From: Tunicatimonas pelagia
Lineage (GTDB): Bacteria; Bacteroidota; Bacteroidia; Cytophagales; Cyclobacteriaceae
Reading direction: 5' to 3'
Length of the DNA: 64,000 nucleotides
Assembly (NCBI RefSeq): GCF_030506325.1
Contig: NZ_CP120683.1
Span: 3,299,001-3,363,000 of the forward strand
Of this stretch, positions 43,785 through 53,254 are shown piece by piece. Under the pieces are notes generated by a model that was not told where the DNA came from, did not search any database, and was given only the letters and a program-made list of their open reading frames with translations. Each line of letters opens with the position of its first letter. Position 1 is the stretch's first letter. The translations under genes were made by a program, and so were the position numbers.

Positions 43785-46583
43785 ATGAAACCTCTCCTCA
43801 CAATTTGCTTCGCCCTTATCTCTATCAGTCTAGCTGCTCAGAATTTTATAACGATAAGCGGTAAAATCACCAATGCCAACTCAGCACAACCGCTTCCCTT
43901 CTGCTCAGTTTTTATCAAAGGAAAATCGGTTGGCACGATAACCAATGTGGAAGGAGCGTTCAAACTGAATATTCCCGAAAGTTTGCGCGAAGATACGCTG
44001 GCGGTAACCTACGTAGGATTCAAGAATTTCTATCAGCCGGTCAGTGATCTTCCAGAAGCCATAACCATAGAATTGGAAGAAGCAATAGTGAATTTGGAGG
44101 AGGTAGCGGTGGAAACTAAGCGTATTTCTGCCGACGAAATTTTTGAGCGGGTGCTGGAAAAAGTTCATCAGGAAGTGGGCTACCCGACCAGCGATTTTAA
44201 GCTGAGCGGTTTTTACCGAGAAATTCATTCTAGTGAGAGCCAGCAAACCGGAGTGCTAGAATGTGCTATCAATATTTTTGATGATCGGCTAACTCGCGAC
44301 TTTAAGGAAATAGACATTACCAATTTCCGAAAAATCTACAATCGCCAGCAAAATACCGATCAGTTTATTAAAGCGAAAGAAGGGCACAACCATCTTTTGT
44401 TGCTACTGAACGGTGGCATTAATCTGATACCAATAGGCAGCCAATACAAGAGGTCTATCTGGAAATTATCGCTAGAAATTGAGAAGGTTACCTATTTTAA
44501 TGATCGTTTGGTCTACGTGCTATCCAATAAATCCTACGGACGGGAATTGAGACTGCTGGTGGATACGGAAAATTATTCGGTGTATAAGAATGAACTGATT
44601 ATGCAAGTGGATGAGACCGATCACGAAAATTATGCTTGGCGAACGGTGAATCCACAGGGAGAAAAATGTGGGGCGATGCTGGATCATCAAGGGTATGAGT
44701 ACCGAGAAATGAACGGAAAACTGTTTCCCTACTACTTCTTCCGAAGGTTTGATTACCGCTGCTACGATCTGAAAACTGACACTATTTCGGCGAAATCTGC
44801 TTTTTCTACCGAGCTGTTAATCAATCAAGTGGAAGAGAGTGTAGTAGCTACCTCGGTGGATAAGCTAAGAAGAAAGAAAGGGCTAATTAACCGTAATGAA
44901 CCCTATGACTCGGCTTTTTGGCAGTACTTCAACGACATTCAGGAGGTTGACTTTGAGAAGAAGTTGATTGATGAGAAACTGGAATACGTAGCAACTACTA
45001 ATTCTACGCTACCGACGAAGCAGGTGAAGGAGTACGACCGAACGTTAAGAATTGGTAATCATACTACCCGGGAGTTCACTCGAGCTGACACGCTCTACGG
45101 TACATTAACTCCTGAGTTGGCTTGCTACGATGTCAATTACTACGATCTCACACTAGACATTGATCCCGGCGAAGAATGGGTAAAAGGCAGTTCAGCCACT
45201 CACTTTACAGTAGTGGAAGCGACGAACAGAATCAGAATTGACCTGCTCGAGTATTTAAAAATCAATTCTATCCAATTTGGAGGAACAGGTTTAGCGTTTG
45301 AGCGAGATTTGGATGCGGTGTACATTTCGTTACCTGACACACTGAAAACTGGAACAGATGCTAAAATTCTGGTAAGCTACGAAGGACACCCACTGGATGC
45401 TGATTTTGATATTTGGGCGAGTGGCTTTCTGTGGCAAGAGGATAGTGAAGGTCAACCATTTGCTCAGTCGCTATGCCAAGGCTACGGAGCCAAAGCCTGG
45501 TGGCCGGTAAAAAACCATTTGTCCGATGAACCCGATAGTGCTTCGGTTCACGTTACCGTTCCTGAAGAATTAGTTGCTGTTTCTAACGGAAATTTGGCTG
45601 AAACCGAGACATCAGACGGGAAGAGTACCTACCACTGGAAAGTGCAGCATCCGATTAATAATTACAACCTTGCCGTACACATTGGGAATTACGAAAACGT
45701 GCGTAGTGAATACGTGAATCAGAGCAGGGATACACTGACACTGGACTACTACTTTCTTCCGCAAGATCAAGAATTGGCGGAAAAGAAGCTACCAATGGTG
45801 CCCAAAATGCTGGCGGTTTACGAAAAGTATTTCGGCCCGTACCCTTTCGGCAACGATGGTTTCAAAATAGTCCAGTCTCCTTATCCGATGGAACATCAGA
45901 GCTGCGTAGCCGTTGGGCAATATTTTGATGAGCAATTGATTCTACACGAAACCGCTCACGAATGGTGGGGGAACAGCGTTAGCATAACCGACAATGCTGA
46001 CGTCTGGATTCACGAAGCCTTCGCTACCTACGCCGAATCGCTGTACATTGAAGAAGTGCTAGGCTACAAATTGGGGCAGGAACACCTGAACGCCCGCAAA
46101 AGCGAAATACTCAACGATCATCCCATTGTTGGCGCAGAAGGCGTAAATCACTTCCACTATCGAATTGAAGACAAATACTTCAAAGGGGCACTCATGCTCA
46201 ACACATTGCGTCACGCGGTGAATGATGATCCGCTATGGTTTTCTGTACTGAAAGATATTCAAACTAATTTCCGACATTCCTTCATTGATACCAAGACACT
46301 CCTAAACTACTTCAACACCAAACTCGGTACAGATTACTCGTCATTTTTTAATCAGTATTTGCGTACCACTAAAATTCCTGTTCTGGAGGTTAAGAAAAGC
46401 GCAGAAGGGTTTGAGAATCGGTGGAGTGATACCTCATCTGAATTTACTATGCCAATAAAAATCAACGAAGCTGTAATAAGCCCCAGCAATCAATGGCAAA
46501 AAACAGATGTCACATTTACAGATGAAATCATAGGTCAATTAAAAGGTAGGTATTTAATAAAAGTAAACACAATAGCGTTCTAA
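43785..46583 (+). CDS. Secreted CarboxypepD_reg / M1-family metallopeptidase fusion
   Basis: A 932-residue exported protein (signal MKPLLTICFALISISLAAQ). Residues 22-108 are a CarboxypepD_reg-like beta domain (ISGKITNANSAQPLPFCSVF, TNVEGAFKLNIPE), commonly found on TonB-dependent receptors. Residues 110-400 form a region shared with Bacteroidota carboxypeptidase-like proteins, without a named function. From about 430 an M1 aminopeptidase fold begins (NYYDLTLDIDPGEEWVKG), with zinc motif HETAHEWWG at 721-729 and the third ligand E744 in WIHEAFATYAES. The exopeptidase GAMEN motif appears only as a weak EHQSC segment near 704, so true aminopeptidase activity is uncertain. Confidence 0.85.
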   Translation: MKPLLTICFALISISLAAQNFITISGKITNANSAQPLPFCSVFIKGKSVGTITNVEGAFKLNIPESLREDTLAVTYVGFKNFYQPVSDLPEAITIELEEAIVNLEEVAVETKRISADEIFERVLEKVHQEVGYPTSDFKLSGFYREIHSSESQQTGVLECAINIFDDRLTRDFKEIDITNFRKIYNRQQNTDQFIKAKEGHNHLLLLLNGGINLIPIGSQYKRSIWKLSLEIEKVTYFNDRLVYVLSNKSYGRELRLLVDTENYSVYKNELIMQVDETDHENYAWRTVNPQGEKCGAMLDHQGYEYREMNGKLFPYYFFRRFDYRCYDLKTDTISAKSAFSTELLINQVEESVVATSVDKLRRKKGLINRNEPYDSAFWQYFNDIQEVDFEKKLIDEKLEYVATTNSTLPTKQVKEYDRTLRIGNHTTREFTRADTLYGTLTPELACYDVNYYDLTLDIDPGEEWVKGSSATHFTVVEATNRIRIDLLEYLKINSIQFGGTGLAFERDLDAVYISLPDTLKTGTDAKILVSYEGHPLDADFDIWASGFLWQEDSEGQPFAQSLCQGYGAKAWWPVKNHLSDEPDSASVHVTVPEELVAVSNGNLAETETSDGKSTYHWKVQHPINNYNLAVHIGNYENVRSEYVNQSRDTLTLDYYFLPQDQELAEKKLPMVPKMLAVYEKYFGPYPFGNDGFKIVQSPYPMEHQSCVAVGQYFDEQLILHETAHEWWGNSVSITDNADVWIHEAFATYAESLYIEEVLGYKLGQEHLNARKSEILNDHPIVGAEGVNHFHYRIEDKYFKGALMLNTLRHAVNDDPLWFSVLKDIQTNFRHSFIDTKTLLNYFNTKLGTDYSSFFNQYLRTTKIPVLEVKKSAEGFENRWSDTSSEFTMPIKINEAVISPSNQWQKTDVTFTDEIIGQLKGRYLIKVNTIAF

Positions 46584-46590
46584 GGCGAGT

Positions 46591-46627
46591 AGTACGTATC
46601 ACTGAAGGTTATTACGTCGTACTTTTT
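46591..46627 (+). terminator. Possible terminator after the M1-fusion gene
   Basis: AGTACG and CGTACT pair across a long loop that may form further pairs (TACGT), followed by TTTTT. The stem is short, so the call is tentative. Confidence 0.45.
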
Positions 46628-46682
46628 CTGCTAAAATACTTCAGTAAAAAAGGCCAATTGTAACTAATGTTGCCTCGTAACG

Positions 46683-49600
46683 ATGTTGATTATGAGGCAT
46701 GTTCTATTAGCGTTTGCTTTACTATATCACTTTCCTCTCTCTTTATTCGCGCAGTGTGAAGATCGATCTAGTAAGATCATCCCAGATCGTCATTTTTCGC
46801 AAGATCAAGGTTTTGGTGGATCGGTATCGCTGTCGGGAGATTTTATGGCGGTGGGTGATCCTATACACGATACCTTAGCATACGACGGTGGTGCGGTTTT
46901 TCTATACCAGCGGCAGTCTACCGAGTGGAAGCATATTGCTACCTTTTTGCCATCTGATCCGGTAGAACAAGCCCGCTTTGGTGAAGTAGTATCCCTTACT
47001 GAAAATTATTTGTTTGTCAGCTCCCGGCTCAAACCACACGTTTACGTATACGCGCGGGGCTCCCAATGGGAAAGTGGTACAGAAGGCCAGCGCATTACTG
47101 CTCCAGATGCTTCACCCAATTTCGGTTGGGCAATGGAAGTTCGGCCTGACGAGGAGAAATTACTAATTAGCGATATATCGACGCGGGACGGGGTGGTTTA
47201 CATTTACTCCAAGCCCCCCACTGGCTGGACGGCTGATTCTCCATCTTTCCTAACATTAGAACCACCAGTGGTACCATCTGGTAATTCGCAGGAATTTGGA
47301 CGAGCGTTGGCGTTAGAGGAAGATTTGTTAGCAGTAGGTGCCCCCGGTTCTGACGGTGGCAGTGGGTCGGTGTATGTGTATCGCGACCAGAGTGGTGGGA
47401 ACTTGAGTAGCTGGGGTTTGCCGGCTCAGCTTCATCCCTCGTTAGTTTCCATGCGTGGTAGTGGTTTTGGAGGAAGAGTCCGTTTAATGTACGGCAACGT
47501 TTTAGCGCAGTCGCATTACACTGAGGTCGATCATATTTTTCAGTATAAACCGCGAAGCACCTGGAGCGATACTACCGAAGATGTAGTGTACGACGTAGAT
47601 GGCTCCAGCCATCGAGGATATACCAGTATAATAACAACCTACGATAGTTCGCTAATTACGGTAGGCAGTGGGTCAAATAATTTAGCCTACGCCTATTCTT
47701 ACACCCTAAATTCGCAAGACTCCTTAGTTCAGCATCCTACCGACACCTTATATTCCCTGGAAAACTTCCCGTATCTTCCTGGCAGTGCAGCAGTAGGCAC
47801 GGATGGCACACTAGCCATTGGGGTGTATCAGGATGCTCATCATCGGCAACAGGGAGGGGCGGTTTGGATCGTACCACACTCCGCTAATCGCTGGGTTCTG
47901 TCGCAACGTAAGAAAGTATTCCGTGGCTACTACAATACCTCGAACGACTTCTTTGGGCTAGAAGTGCACCGATCGGGTGAATATTTGTTTGTCGGAGCCC
48001 CCTTCGATCGGCGTAACTCGACAACTCCCTCACTAAGTGCGTTTGCAAACATGCCTAGTCATTCTGGAGGAGGCTCGTCGGTTACCTCTGGCTCAGTGCA
48101 GATATACCGAAGAAGAGACGAGGGCTGGCAAAAGGTGCATGAGCTGGTAGCAGATGACACCGTAGTTAACTTCGGTCGCGAAATACAGCTTCAAGGGGAT
48201 ATCCTTTATGTTGGTGCCAACAACGCCAAAATACTGCGCTTCAAACGAGGGACGACTGATCAAGATTGGGAGCCAATGCCAGCCATTTCTCCCCCGAACG
48301 AGCTTACCGCTAGTGGTTTTGGTAGTCATTTTCTGATTAGAGATTCAATTATGGTGGTAATGAGCTATCTTAAAACTGATGAAGGGAATGAAGTTGCCCT
48401 CTTTGTGTACGAGAAATTGGGGGATACTTGGCAATACCAGTCAGTTATCCCTTTGGGAATAAGTGCGTTACTAAATACTTTTTCCCAGCCAGTTGACATC
48501 TACGAACAGACCATTCTGGTAACCGGAGCGCGTAGTCATATTATCGAGAAAAGCAGCATCGGTAATTGGGGAATCGTAGCCACCCTGACCGGAAGTGATA
48601 ATCTAAATCCATCCGTATTTCAGGGGAAGTCGGCAGTACTGTTAGAAGACCGGGCAATTATTGGTTACCCTTATGTACCTAGGCCATATTTTAAGAGCGA
48701 GGGGGAAGTTTATATCTTCCATCGTACTGATTCCTCATGGCAAGACACCGGGGAGCATCAGCGGCTGCTCGCCAGTACCCCTTCATACCTTCCCAGCTTT
48801 GGATCCTCATTGGCGGTAGTAGAAAATACATTGTTTGTTGGTGCGCCCCGCTATAGAACCTGGCTTGATAATGGTCAGGAATTAGCCCCCGGCTCGGTTT
48901 ATGTGTTTCAGGCGACAGACACTAGTGCAGAATACTTCACGGAAGTAGCTGAAATCCAGGGCGATAAAAATACTCCAGGTGATTTGTACGGAACCTCTTT
49001 GGTAGTTGAAGAGGGCGAGCTGATAGTAGGTGCTCCCGCTGACGACCACCAAAATGGACGGTGGAGCGGAGCGGTGTACACTAAGCCAATTTCGGAATTG
49101 TTGACAGCAAGCAGTTTAGCAGTATGTGTCAGTGACTCAAGCTACCAACTCTCGGTGGAAGAGGAAGGAGGTAAGTGGATGGGACCAGGAGTCGTAGACG
49201 AGCAGGCCGGAACATTCAGTCCTGCGTTGGCGGGTATAGGTAATCATCTACTGCACTACCAAAAGTCAGGATGCTCATTATTGACCCCCCAGCTCATTGA
49301 GGTTGTGGGTATTGCTGAGATTCGCGTAAAGAACGAAGAAGGAGAGTACATTCACAGCCCTGATGAATCTGTTACTCTCTCTGCTAATGAGATCGATGGG
49401 GGGCAGTACGAATGGTTTTATCAATCTGACGAAGAATTGTCACCAATTGTGGTAGGGCAAAATTCTTCTCAGATAGAAGCAAGCTCACCCGGGCAATACT
49501 GGGTAACAGTTAGTATGAAAAGCTGCCATCGTACTTCCGATACGGTCTGGGTTTATCAATGCCAGGATGCTGACATTACGGTATACGACTATTTATCAAC

Positions 49601-50336
49601 TTGCTCCTCTTTTGCAGAAGTACAAATCCACAACTACCAAGCGTCCAACCAATATTCTCTAATCAAGATAGGTGAACTTGGGGACACTACTTCGCTCGCT
49701 TCCATCGAAACTACGCCAATAGTGATTAAACAGGCGGGTAAGTATCAGATGCGGATGGTTAGTCCTACTTGCCAATGGCTATCCGATACGCTCGATATTC
49801 AAATTCCTACTAAAAACTGGAAGGTACTACCAGAGCCTCCCACGCTTTTTGTATGTTCTTCAGAGCAAAACCTAATGGGGCCGCTGTTGGAAGGTGCCCA
49901 ATATGCGTGGTACTTTTACGAGTCCGGGCAGGTTCCGAGTTTGATAAGTACTGAGACCAATTTTGCCGCTACTAAAACGGGGTATTACCAATTGGTGATT
50001 CGCTACGCGCAATGCGAATGGCATTCACCCCCCAAGTACCTGAAATTCCATGAGCCAGTGTACCTAGAAGAATTACCTAATGTATTTACGCCCAACGGAG
50101 ACGGTGTAAACGATACATTTGGCATTCCCCTCTCCAACGTTACCCAATATCACTTAACCATTTTTGATCGCCACGGGAAGCTGCTCTACCAAAGTAACGA
50201 TCCGAGCGATAGCTGGGGTGGTGGAAAGGCCCCGGCAGCGGTTTACTTTTGGTCATTACGTTATCAAGATGAATGTGATACTTCAACGAAGACTAAGAAG
50301 GGGCGAGTAAGTTTAATCAGGACACGCACGAATTGA
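46683..50336 (+). CDS. FG-GAP beta-propeller protein with CHU_C (type IX secretion) C-terminal domain
   Basis: A 1217-residue secreted protein (signal near residues 4-23). Residues 30-800 hold repeated FG-GAP-like propeller blades, each with a core like FGGSVSLSGDFMAVGDP, FGRALALEEDLLAVGAPG or FGSSLAVVENTLFVGAPR. Several Ig-like beta domains follow (about 815-1120). The last 85 residues are the CHU_C/type B sorting domain: LPNVFTPNGDGVNDTFGI, then YHLTIFDRHGKLLYQS. CHU_C proteins are exported by the type IX system and attached or released at the surface. It is convergent with the next gene, 13 bp apart. Confidence 0.9.
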   Translation: MLIMRHVLLAFALLYHFPLSLFAQCEDRSSKIIPDRHFSQDQGFGGSVSLSGDFMAVGDPIHDTLAYDGGAVFLYQRQSTEWKHIATFLPSDPVEQARFGEVVSLTENYLFVSSRLKPHVYVYARGSQWESGTEGQRITAPDASPNFGWAMEVRPDEEKLLISDISTRDGVVYIYSKPPTGWTADSPSFLTLEPPVVPSGNSQEFGRALALEEDLLAVGAPGSDGGSGSVYVYRDQSGGNLSSWGLPAQLHPSLVSMRGSGFGGRVRLMYGNVLAQSHYTEVDHIFQYKPRSTWSDTTEDVVYDVDGSSHRGYTSIITTYDSSLITVGSGSNNLAYAYSYTLNSQDSLVQHPTDTLYSLENFPYLPGSAAVGTDGTLAIGVYQDAHHRQQGGAVWIVPHSANRWVLSQRKKVFRGYYNTSNDFFGLEVHRSGEYLFVGAPFDRRNSTTPSLSAFANMPSHSGGGSSVTSGSVQIYRRRDEGWQKVHELVADDTVVNFGREIQLQGDILYVGANNAKILRFKRGTTDQDWEPMPAISPPNELTASGFGSHFLIRDSIMVVMSYLKTDEGNEVALFVYEKLGDTWQYQSVIPLGISALLNTFSQPVDIYEQTILVTGARSHIIEKSSIGNWGIVATLTGSDNLNPSVFQGKSAVLLEDRAIIGYPYVPRPYFKSEGEVYIFHRTDSSWQDTGEHQRLLASTPSYLPSFGSSLAVVENTLFVGAPRYRTWLDNGQELAPGSVYVFQATDTSAEYFTEVAEIQGDKNTPGDLYGTSLVVEEGELIVGAPADDHQNGRWSGAVYTKPISELLTASSLAVCVSDSSYQLSVEEEGGKWMGPGVVDEQAGTFSPALAGIGNHLLHYQKSGCSLLTPQLIEVVGIAEIRVKNEEGEYIHSPDESVTLSANEIDGGQYEWFYQSDEELSPIVVGQNSSQIEASSPGQYWVTVSMKSCHRTSDTVWVYQCQDADITVYDYLSTCSSFAEVQIHNYQASNQYSLIKIGELGDTTSLASIETTPIVIKQAGKYQMRMVSPTCQWLSDTLDIQIPTKNWKVLPEPPTLFVCSSEQNLMGPLLEGAQYAWYFYESGQVPSLISTETNFAATKTGYYQLVIRYAQCEWHSPPKYLKFHEPVYLEELPNVFTPNGDGVNDTFGIPLSNVTQYHLTIFDRHGKLLYQSNDPSDSWGGGKAPAAVYFWSLRYQDECDTSTKTKKGRVSLIRTRTN

Positions 50337-50349
50337 CACTAATACCCAG

Positions 50350-51378
50350 CTAAAGCCCAAAATCTGCCCGAAGGTGCTGGAGGTGGTTACGGAGGGCATC
50401 TTGCCAGCGGGGAGCGGCATCCCAGGTATTGCCGAGGTAGACATCGCCGGTGTAGATGTGTTTTATGTAGTATTTGTAAACGGAAGAGCCGTTATTGGTG
50501 GCTTCGCTGGTAGACTCTTCGTAGCCCAGCATAGTACGTAGATTTTCTTCGGAAGATTGCAAGCGCATGAGAATAAAGGGGTAGCCACCCTGGCGAATTT
50601 CGTCTTCTTCCTGGGCGGGGTCAACCAAGCCGTATTCAAAGGGATAGCCTCGCATAATTTGGGCGATGACGGTGCTGCTATCCGCTAACATTTGGGCAGT
50701 ATCATTACTGGCAATGGGTGAGGTAGAAAAATATTCCTCATGACGCGGAAGGGCTAATTTATCCAGTTTCAAATCTTGGGCAAAACCTTCCGCTCGGCGG
50801 CCTTTTATTACGTTACCGGCTCCAGTGAAAAACTCGGGCAAATCACTGATGAGGAAGTTTCGGGTTTCGTACTGGTTCAGTAGCATATACTTCTGAAACT
50901 GATCCATCATAGCTTGCCAATCATTACCTGTCATTATGTAGGCTGACTGGTCAGTTCCAACAAAGGATGCTTTCTCGTTAAAAGTAGTAATCAGTAGACC
51001 ACAACGTGAGTTACTCTGTTGGGGGTTGTAAGTTAGCAGTATCACATTTTTAATGTTCCTACCGACTAATTGTCCGGTAAGTAACTTGGAAACATCGCGA
51101 CCGGCGCGGGCATCTTGCAGATGATAGTAGGCTACGGCATCAATCCCTACTTCCTGAAAGGCTCGGTGAGCCGTTTCGGCAAAGGTTTGCCAGGTTTCAT
51201 CGGGGCTAATCACCATGGGGGCATCTACTAAGACCATCGTTTTGGTGTACATTGCCGTTTCGGGCAATTCATTTACCGGAGTAAGATCGCGGAACGGGGC
51301 AGGAAAGACGGAAGTGTCCTGACTGTAGACCGAACCTACGATGAGCGCGAAGAGAACCGTAAGGGTAGTATGCTTCAT
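50350..51378 (-). CDS. Secreted protein of unknown function
   Basis: A 342-residue protein with signal peptide (MKHTTLTVLFALIVGSVYSQ). An alternating alpha/beta segment near residues 70-160 (NIKNVILLTYNPQQSNSRCG) resembles a small Rossmann-like fold, followed by helices rich in charged residues. I recognise no catalytic motif or family. It probably acts in the periplasm. Its own promoter lies in the 107 bp upstream, after the Spy-like gene. Confidence 0.7.
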   Translation of the reverse strand: MKHTTLTVLFALIVGSVYSQDTSVFPAPFRDLTPVNELPETAMYTKTMVLVDAPMVISPDETWQTFAETAHRAFQEVGIDAVAYYHLQDARAGRDVSKLLTGQLVGRNIKNVILLTYNPQQSNSRCGLLITTFNEKASFVGTDQSAYIMTGNDWQAMMDQFQKYMLLNQYETRNFLISDLPEFFTGAGNVIKGRRAEGFAQDLKLDKLALPRHEEYFSTSPIASNDTAQMLADSSTVIAQIMRGYPFEYGLVDPAQEEDEIRQGGYPFILMRLQSSEENLRTMLGYEESTSEATNNGSSVYKYYIKHIYTGDVYLGNTWDAAPRWQDALRNHLQHLRADFGL

Positions 51379-51485
51379 GAAGTAGACGAACCGTTGGGCT
51401 AGTAGTGCAACGCAGCAGGGCGTTGGTTCATTATCCCGAAGTACTTTTTTCTCGGGAAGTTCGCCGTAAAGATAAAAAGTTTAGG

Positions 51486-52124
51486 CTATCGTTGTATACC
51501 CCGACGACCTTCGCCACGCCGTCGTTCACCCAGCTTGCGTAGCACCATCCGCTGAAAGTCGGCTTCCGCTCGGATGAGTTGTAGCATTTGGGTGGAAGAA
51601 AGCACTTCAGATAACTCTTCTGCCATCGTTTTTTCTAAATCTAGCTGCCGTTCTTTGAGTGAGAAGTATTCATCAATATGCTGTTGAGCCACTTCATCGT
51701 TTAGTTCATCAGTTCTTGTTGAGCGGCGCATTCTAAATTCCTCTTTTTTTAGTTCTCGCCGTTCTTTATCAAACTGATTGTAGACTGGCCAAAACTGCTG
51801 AGCTGTTTCGGGTGTAAGCGACAAACGTTCGGTTAAGAAGGCAATCCGGGCAGTTTCAATTTTCTCCGAGGGGCGTTGGGCTGAGGCGTTTACGAAGATA
51901 CCCAAGCAAAGCAATAGCACCACAAAACCTGTTCTAATAATTCTAGGATGCGGAGTCCGGAACCGCGTCCATGGTAGCCTGGAGACCGGAAACCGAAAAT
52001 TATGCTGATAATCAGTTAATTTTGCTTTAGACTTCGGACTCCAGTCCCGGCGGCTCCGGTCTCCGGTCTCCAATATATTCCTTAAACGGAAATCAAAATG
52101 ATATTTAATGATGCGGTTTTTCAT
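51486..52124 (-). CDS. Spy/CpxP-like periplasmic protein with repeat-derived leader
   Basis: The mature part is a small helical periplasmic protein: residues 85-205 have RIAFLTERLSLTPETAQQFW and repeated E/R-rich helices, in the manner of Spy/CpxP chaperone-like or LTxxQ proteins. The signal peptide (GFVVLLLCLGIFVNASAQ) starts only at about residue 66. The preceding 65 residues are arginine- and proline-rich and translate a GGAGACCGG-type DNA repeat (51944-52075). As no ATG lies between, translation would have to begin at 52124 or at a GTG just before the signal core. It is the third gene after an ECF sigma and a putative anti-sigma. Confidence 0.72.
   Translation of the reverse strand: MKNRIIKYHFDFRLRNILETGDRSRRDWSPKSKAKLTDYQHNFRFPVSRLPWTRFRTPHPRIIRTGFVVLLLCLGIFVNASAQRPSEKIETARIAFLTERLSLTPETAQQFWPVYNQFDKERRELKKEEFRMRRSTRTDELNDEVAQQHIDEYFSLKERQLDLEKTMAEELSEVLSSTQMLQLIRAEADFQRMVLRKLGERRRGEGRRGIQR
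51944..52075. repeat. GGAGTCCGG/GGAGACCGG repeats with inverted arms
   Basis: The left arm has CGGAGTCCGGAAC and GGAGACCGGAAACCG; the right arm has CTCCGGTCTCCGGTCTCC, the inverse type. A short AT-rich loop lies between. All of it is within the 5' part of the Spy-like gene. Confidence 0.6.
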
Positions 52125-52130
52125 AATGTG

Positions 52131-52592
52131 CTATAAGTATTCTTCCAGTAAATAATCAGTATCGAGGTAGTATTCTTCCGGAAGATCATAAGATTCTAAT
52201 TCTGCTTCCAGCAGGTCTTCCTGCTCATCTTCAGTAAGCAATACGGTAGAGATTACGTCTACTGAACCCAATTGAATAAAATCAATCAATTCCTGCTCAC
52301 TCACGTCAGCTAATAAGGTTTGTACTTCCTCCTGCTCGACTTCAGCTACTGGCGTAGTGCTTGTCTGGAAAGGGTTGGTAAGCCAAACGGCTACTACTAA
52401 AACGGCTATGGCTGCCGCCGCATAATACCAGCGAGAAGAAATTGAGACTACTTTACCTTCTTCAGTTTTAGTATCCTCAATACGTTGCTGCATACGCTGT
52501 GAGAAATCGTTGAAGTAGCCTTTAGGAGCGGGGAACGGGTCTTGGTTCAATCCCCTCTTCTTCAGTTCGTCTAAATTTATCTTGTTAGCCAT
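52131..52592 (-). CDS. Putative anti-sigma-like single-pass membrane protein
   Basis: A 153-residue protein with a cytosolic N-terminus (KINLDELKKRGLNQDPFPAP), one membrane helix near residues 53-70 (WYYAAAAIAVLVVAVWL), and a very acidic periplasmic tail (residues 78-153). No zinc-binding HxxxCxxC of classical anti-sigmas is seen. Its position directly after an ECF sigma gene (4-bp gap) and before a Spy-like gene (6-bp gap) is the usual Bacteroidota layout for an envelope-stress sigma and its membrane regulator. Confidence 0.72.
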   Translation of the reverse strand: MANKINLDELKKRGLNQDPFPAPKGYFNDFSQRMQQRIEDTKTEEGKVVSISSRWYYAAAAIAVLVVAVWLTNPFQTSTTPVAEVEQEEVQTLLADVSEQELIDFIQLGSVDVISTVLLTEDEQEDLLEAELESYDLPEEYYLDTDYLLEEYL

Positions 52593-52596
52593 ATCG

Positions 52597-53178
52597 CTAA
52601 ATAGTTTCCAATTGTAAAATTGCTTCTATCTTCTTTACTGCCAAGTGGTAACTAGCCTTAAGTCCTCCTATACTAGTACCCGTAATTTCGGCAATTGCTT
52701 CGTACTTTAGGTCTTCAAAATATTTCAGATTGAAGACTAACCGTTGCTTATCCGGCAGTTGAAGCAACGCTTTTTGTAGTCGCCGTTGAATCTCATCACC
52801 GTCTAACGATGGCGAGTGATCAATTTTATCAGCTAATTCTTGATTAGCGTCACCCATTGGTAGAAAGAAGCGTCGTTTTTTCTTTTCCAAAAAGCGTAAA
52901 CATTCGTTGGTTGCAATCCGGTACAGCCAGGTATATAACTGCGAGTCGCCCTGAAATTTTCCCAGATTACGCCAGACCTTCACAAAAGTTTCCTGCATCA
53001 CATCGTCGGCATCATCATGGTCAATGACCATCTTTCGGATAATAGCGTACATTCGCTCCTGGTAGGTATGCACCAGTAGCTGAAACGCTTCCTGCTGCCC
53101 GTCTGCCTCTTTAAACCTACGAAGTATGTACTGATCCTGATCTTTCAAACGTATATTCGGCGATACTACTGCAACCAA
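52597..53178 (-). CDS. ECF RNA polymerase sigma factor
   Basis: A sigma-70 family factor of the extracytoplasmic function group. Region 2 is at about residues 28-95 (YQERMYAIIRKMV, DADDVMQETFVKVWRNL, LYTWLYRIATNECLRFL). Region 4 is at about 130-185 (LQLPDKQRLVFNLKYFED, then a helix-turn-helix with GTSIGGLKASYHLAVKKI). No ATG fits: the frame opens with TTG 53178, while TTG 53148 (reading MKDQDQYILRRF) matches the usual length better. It heads the sigma / anti-sigma-like / Spy-like operon, which it probably autoregulates. Confidence 0.9.
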   Translation of the reverse strand: MVAVVSPNIRLKDQDQYILRRFKEADGQQEAFQLLVHTYQERMYAIIRKMVIDHDDADDVMQETFVKVWRNLGKFQGDSQLYTWLYRIATNECLRFLEKKKRRFFLPMGDANQELADKIDHSPSLDGDEIQRRLQKALLQLPDKQRLVFNLKYFEDLKYEAIAEITGTSIGGLKASYHLAVKKIEAILQLETI

Positions 53179-53254
53179 ACTAGCAAATCTTTTCGTTTTC
53201 TATTTAGATACGTAGTCGCCGGAAAGGTTTAATTGTATCCGTAAAACAATAGAA

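Noticed and set aside
53179-53254. ATG start for the ECF sigma factor further upstream
   Set aside because: No in-frame ATG exists before region 2; only TTG codons are available, so the start is left uncertain.
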